A DNA stretch of 9,123 nucleotides from Planctomycetaceae bacterium (GTDB taxonomy: Bacteria > Planctomycetota > Planctomycetia > Pirellulales > UBA1268), in assembly GCA_030616935.1 (NCBI GenBank), contig JAUWWJ010000043.1, forward strand, positions 1-9,123, in the 5' to 3' direction. A program made the translations under genes and the position numbers. Below are positions 5,904-9,123 of this stretch, in pieces. The number at the start of each line of letters is the position of its first letter. Position 1 is the first letter of the stretch. The notes beneath the pieces are model-generated. The model worked only from the letters and a program-made list of their open reading frames with translations. It made no database searches and was not told the origin of the DNA.

Positions 5904-8093
5904 GTGGATGTGCGGGAAGAAGAGCCGGGTGTTGAAAGAGACCAATACAACTACGTGACGTGCGTGCGGCCGATTCTTACCAAGAAAATCCGTGTCGAAG
6001 TTCAGCTCCACGACGAGCTTTCTGGCGGGGTGTTGGGGTGCCGGTTTCATGCACCAGCCCAAAAGGTTGTAGGACCTGAAAGTGATGATCCTGACAATGA
6101 GCTTCAACGTATCAAGGCATTAGCGAAGGCCACCCTTGATGATGATGTCGATGAGTTCAATGGCTATTCACACCTTAACGGAAATCGACCCGAATTCGAT
6201 GGCTGGCTTAACAAGCAAAACAATAAGTCTTTTTTGCAAGAGTCGATCCCGAAATTTCTCTGCTCACACGAAGATTACACCGAGGTCTTCAACTATCGCT
6301 GGTGGATGATCACAAAGCATCTCAAGGAATGGGAAGAGGATAATAAAAACTATTTTGTCTTCACGGAGTTTCCAGGCTTCCCTGGCTGGGCATCAAACAG
6401 TGGTGCCATCCCTGCTCCTGCAGGACACCAGTTCTACGATCTTCGGTGGATGCGAGATCCTCAGTATCTGAAGTCGTATGCTGAATATTGGCTCAGTGGT
6501 CCACCCTCTCACGAAATGCAGTATCAAAACAATTGTTGGCTCTCAACATTGCCTCGTCCGCAAAGCCATCATTACACAAGTTGGATGATTGATGCCTCAG
6601 AAGCGATGCTGAAAATACACCCCGACGCTCGATGGCGAGACCGATTGCTTCCATCCATGGAACGTCATCAGGAAGTCTGGGATCTCATCTTCGGAGTTAA
6701 TGCTCCTCAGACCACGACGCACGGTCTCTACAAATGCCTCGATATGTACGATGCTAATGAGTTCACGATCTCAACCACGCTCGGTTTAATTGCATCTGAA
6801 GGCAGTTTTTCTGACTACACTGCGGAGTTGAACAAGGAGGAGCCCTATAAGGGTGAAGAACGCTGGCGGCGGTACTTTACCGATGGTAAAGGGTGGCAGG
6901 CAGCATTCAAGGAAGGCTTGAAAAGCCAGCCGCTGGTCTATCCGCAAGCCTTTAACCTCGATGATTATCAAACGCAGCCGCAGCCTTTCGGTGGAAATCA
7001 TGACTGGTATATCGATAAAGACGGTGAAAGGAAAACAAAAAATCCGAACAGCTATCCAAACTGTTTTACGGTCCGTCCGTCACTGAATTGTTATATGTAC
7101 GGAAATCTTCATTCGCTTGCCAATCTCTACTCCCTTCAGGCGGCAGAAGACGGTGGCCACTCTTCCAAGCAAAAAGCTGATGTGTATGCGAAGCGAGCAT
7201 CCGAACTTCAGAAGAAGATTCTTAATTCACTGTGGCACTACCCGGCACCTGATGACGCCTTTGTTTTTTACAAGAAACGTGGGTCGATAGAGGATCCCTT
7301 TTTCTATTCTCGTCTTGCCGGAGACAACCTGCACACGGGAGGTGTTGTCGATCAGTTAAGCCTTGTTCGAGAAACAGTCGGCTACACGCCGTGGTATTTC
7401 TCCATGCTTCCTCATGATGACAGTCAATACGATATTGCATGGAAGCAGTTCGGTGATGAAATGGGATTTCGGCAACCGTTTGGCATGTCCACCACCGAAT
7501 ATAGGCATGATTTTTTTAATGAGATGTCATATGGCTGGAATGGCCGCGGATGGCCCTTCCAAAACTCTGTTGTCTATAAAGCGTACGCCAAGTACCTCCG
7601 GGACTATAAAGCAACTCGAGGTGCCATCAGTGAAGAAGATCGTCAGCTTCTGTATGACCATGTAACCCAATATGTCGAACTTCATGGGCGCCGCCGCAGT
7701 ATTGGTGAGTGGTATCTACCCCGTACTGGAGGATATCGAATGCCTGGTGGGGGTGACGTTGTGCAAAGTTTGCCTGCCATGGGGAAAGGGTTTGGTGATG
7801 TTCAGGACTATTTCCACTCAACATTTCCTGATGTGCTCATCGAAGATCTCATTGGATTTCAGGGCAGTCATGGCGACAGTTTTGAGATTCACCCTCTGCT
7901 ACCAAGAAAACAATGGAAATTCTTCTACCTGGGGGACCTTCGATATCATGGCCACGACATCGATATTCTTTGGAAAGAAGATTGGTCTTCAACGACTCCC
8001 GGCATGCAAAGCAAGCTGTTTGTATGGGTTGATGGAAAACGAGTTGCTGAAAGCAATAACCTGAATAGTCCCCTGCAAGTATTCCTACATTAA
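5904..8093 (+). CDS. MGH1-like/GH63-type (alpha/alpha)6 glycosidase, continuation of the sulfatase frame
   Basis: This frame encodes a probable glycoside hydrolase of the alpha-toroid superfamily that includes GH63 and mannosylglycerate hydrolase; its substrate is unknown. GTG 5904 follows GGAG (5896-5899), which could allow re-initiation 21 bases after the TGA, but this start lies inside a beta-sandwich domain whose first half is upstream. The product has no signal peptide, unlike its neighbours. From 5904, residues 1-50 finish the sandwich (IRVEVQLHDELSGGVLG). About 105-640 is the barrel: IPKFLCSHEDYTEVFNYRWW, FTEFPGFPGWASNSG, SLNCYMYGN, GYTPWYFSMLPHD, YGWNGRGWPF (W545-F552), IGEWYLPRTGGY (E602) and YFHSTFPDVLIEDLIG (H638). 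A C-terminal beta domain follows (FEIHPLLP, YHGHDIDILW, KLFVWVDGKRVAE). Candidate catalytic residues by analogy are D283 and E602, which is inference. WNGRGWPF departs from the commoner WDGPSWP. The gene ends with TAA, and the frame is otherwise undamaged, suggesting that the lesion is recent or tolerated. Confidence 0.82.
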   Translation: MDVREEEPGVERDQYNYVTCVRPILTKKIRVEVQLHDELSGGVLGCRFHAPAQKVVGPESDDPDNELQRIKALAKATLDDDVDEFNGYSHLNGNRPEFDGWLNKQNNKSFLQESIPKFLCSHEDYTEVFNYRWWMITKHLKEWEEDNKNYFVFTEFPGFPGWASNSGAIPAPAGHQFYDLRWMRDPQYLKSYAEYWLSGPPSHEMQYQNNCWLSTLPRPQSHHYTSWMIDASEAMLKIHPDARWRDRLLPSMERHQEVWDLIFGVNAPQTTTHGLYKCLDMYDANEFTISTTLGLIASEGSFSDYTAELNKEEPYKGEERWRRYFTDGKGWQAAFKEGLKSQPLVYPQAFNLDDYQTQPQPFGGNHDWYIDKDGERKTKNPNSYPNCFTVRPSLNCYMYGNLHSLANLYSLQAAEDGGHSSKQKADVYAKRASELQKKILNSLWHYPAPDDAFVFYKKRGSIEDPFFYSRLAGDNLHTGGVVDQLSLVRETVGYTPWYFSMLPHDDSQYDIAWKQFGDEMGFRQPFGMSTTEYRHDFFNEMSYGWNGRGWPFQNSVVYKAYAKYLRDYKATRGAISEEDRQLLYDHVTQYVELHGRRRSIGEWYLPRTGGYRMPGGGDVVQSLPAMGKGFGDVQDYFHSTFPDVLIEDLIGFQGSHGDSFEIHPLLPRKQWKFFYLGDLRYHGHDIDILWKEDWSSTTPGMQSKLFVWVDGKRVAESNNLNSPLQVFLH

Positions 8094-8130
8094 TTGATCA
8101 TCCATATTCACTTCCTCATGCTCTAGACTT

Positions 8131-9123
8131 ATGCCCATTCTAAAATTCTCTAAGCTCTTCTTTTCGGTAGCCCTCTTCTTTGTCATGAGCTGCGTCGGTC
8201 ACCTATCGGCCACCACGCAGCTCATGGCGAGCGAACGGCCAGCATTCACAGATTATTGCAGCCGTCTTGAACACGACATCCAAGGTCGTAAGCACGGTTT
8301 TCTTGCAGGCAACGTGACTTACTACGTTGGTGGATTTCACGCGAGTTGGAGGACCATTGAGGATGAAACCATAGGCCTGACTCATCCCTTCTATCATGAC
8401 CTTCGCGCTCGTGGTGCCGCGCGTGTGCAAAGTGAGATCACTGGCACAGAGAATACCGGTACTGGCAATGATTATATGAGTTGGGAATTCTACAAAGACA
8501 CCCGTGTGTTGTATGGAAGTGTCATTGTCGATGGAAAGACCTATGAGACGCCTAAGCCACGCATCATGCGATGGCGCCCCGATCAAGTCATTTGTGAATA
8601 TGACCTTGATGGCATCACGATTCGAGAGCGGAAGTTTATCGGAAGCAGCGATGCAGCGGCTTCAATTATCACTGCGTCAAAGCCGGTCACTCTTCAGTTC
8701 ACCGGTCAGAGTTTGTTTACGAGGAATAGCGTCTCCTCTCAGGCTGCCGCCAGGCTTGATGATACAAAGCGATCGATTCTGGTTACTGAGGCTGGCACGA
8801 TAAAATCTCGTCCAGACCCCGGCGGCCCCGAACGTATTGGCCCATCTGTTTATTCAGGCATGACCACGGTCCTGAGTGCATCAACAGAACTCGCAACAAG
8901 CCTTGTTCTTGAGAAAGATGCCAAGGGAGTCGTGCACTACACGTTTTCAATTCCGTGTGATTCCAAAGGCGCTGTTGTCTCTTGGGCAATGCACGATGAT
9001 GAAGCCACGGCCATACAGGCTGGCCATGACATGATTGAGCGTCATGCGGATGCCCTTGCCGAGAAAACAACGGCTATGAACCAGCTCCTGAATGATGAAA
9101 TTCCTTGGTTTCGTTGTCCCGAT
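8131..9123 (+). CDS. Secreted probable glycosidase, N-terminal part (runs off the window)
   Basis: The frame is open from ATG 8131 to the right edge (331 codons without a stop). It starts 37 bases after the previous TAA, so it probably shares that operon; no ribosome binding site is evident. The N-terminus is a hydrophobic export signal (MPILKFSKLFFSVALFFVMS) followed by Cys21. VMSC is a poor lipobox, so a lipoprotein is possible but unproven; otherwise cleavage falls near residues 26-33. Residues about 45-310 look all-beta (NVTYYVGGFHASW, YDLDGITIRERKF, VHYTFSIP), like the N-terminal super-sandwich domain of alpha-toroid glycosidases. The final visible stretch, LLNDEIPWFRCPD, resembles the barrel entry of the upstream enzyme (FLQESIPKFLCSHED), so I infer an MGH1-like/GH63-type catalytic domain beyond the window. 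The catalytic region is not visible, so reaction and substrate are unknown. Large unrelated beta proteins cannot be excluded from this part alone. Confidence 0.75.
   Translation, partial: MPILKFSKLFFSVALFFVMSCVGHLSATTQLMASERPAFTDYCSRLEHDIQGRKHGFLAGNVTYYVGGFHASWRTIEDETIGLTHPFYHDLRARGAARVQSEITGTENTGTGNDYMSWEFYKDTRVLYGSVIVDGKTYETPKPRIMRWRPDQVICEYDLDGITIRERKFIGSSDAAASIITASKPVTLQFTGQSLFTRNSVSSQAAARLDDTKRSILVTEAGTIKSRPDPGGPERIGPSVYSGMTTVLSASTELATSLVLEKDAKGVVHYTFSIPCDSKGAVVSWAMHDDEATAIQAGHDMIERHADALAEKTTAMNQLLNDEIPWFRCPD

Noticed and set aside
7672..8064. 130-codon open frame on the plus strand in another register
   Set aside because: It overlaps the conserved C-terminal part of the alpha-toroid enzyme in a different frame and has no family resemblance.

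Overview
This window looks like part of a carbohydrate-degradation locus from a planctomycete or a relative (Verrucomicrobiota and Lentisphaerota are alternatives). The grounds are several secreted formylglycine sulfatases beside glycosidases, balanced base composition, mostly absent Shine-Dalgarno sequences, and sulfatase and hydrolase types I associate with marine Pirellula-like bacteria. The taxon is inferred from gene content; there is no rRNA or other marker here.

All genes are on the + strand. Bases 3-665 are the C-terminal part of an aldose 1-epimerase (galM) that begins before the window. It is followed 28 bases later by a large secreted protein (694-3390) fusing an iduronate-2-sulfatase-like sulfatase to a GH43-like five-bladed propeller. 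A gap of 389 bases (3391-3779) holds inverted repeats and a possible 30-residue ORF with a good ribosome binding site. Next is a second, different sulfatase (3780-5882), whose frame stops at a single TGA and continues, in the same frame, into a large glycosidase with an (alpha/alpha)6 barrel related to GH63/mannosylglycerate hydrolase (5904-8093). After 37 bases a fifth secreted gene begins (8131) and runs off the end. Its last visible residues resemble the entry into the same barrel family.

The most striking point is at 5880-5882. The TGA falls inside a discoidin-like beta-sandwich domain: its first half ends the sulfatase frame and its second half begins the glycosidase frame. Without the TGA the locus reads as one protein of about 1,437 codons: signal peptide, sulfatase, beta-sandwich, alpha-toroid hydrolase. 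So two neighbouring genes each encode, or once encoded, a sulfatase joined to a glycosidase, using unrelated sulfatase subfamilies and unrelated hydrolase folds. The inferred joint role is extracytoplasmic desulfation and cleavage of a sulfated polysaccharide, with the epimerase interconverting released sugar anomers. The substrate cannot be read from the sequence.
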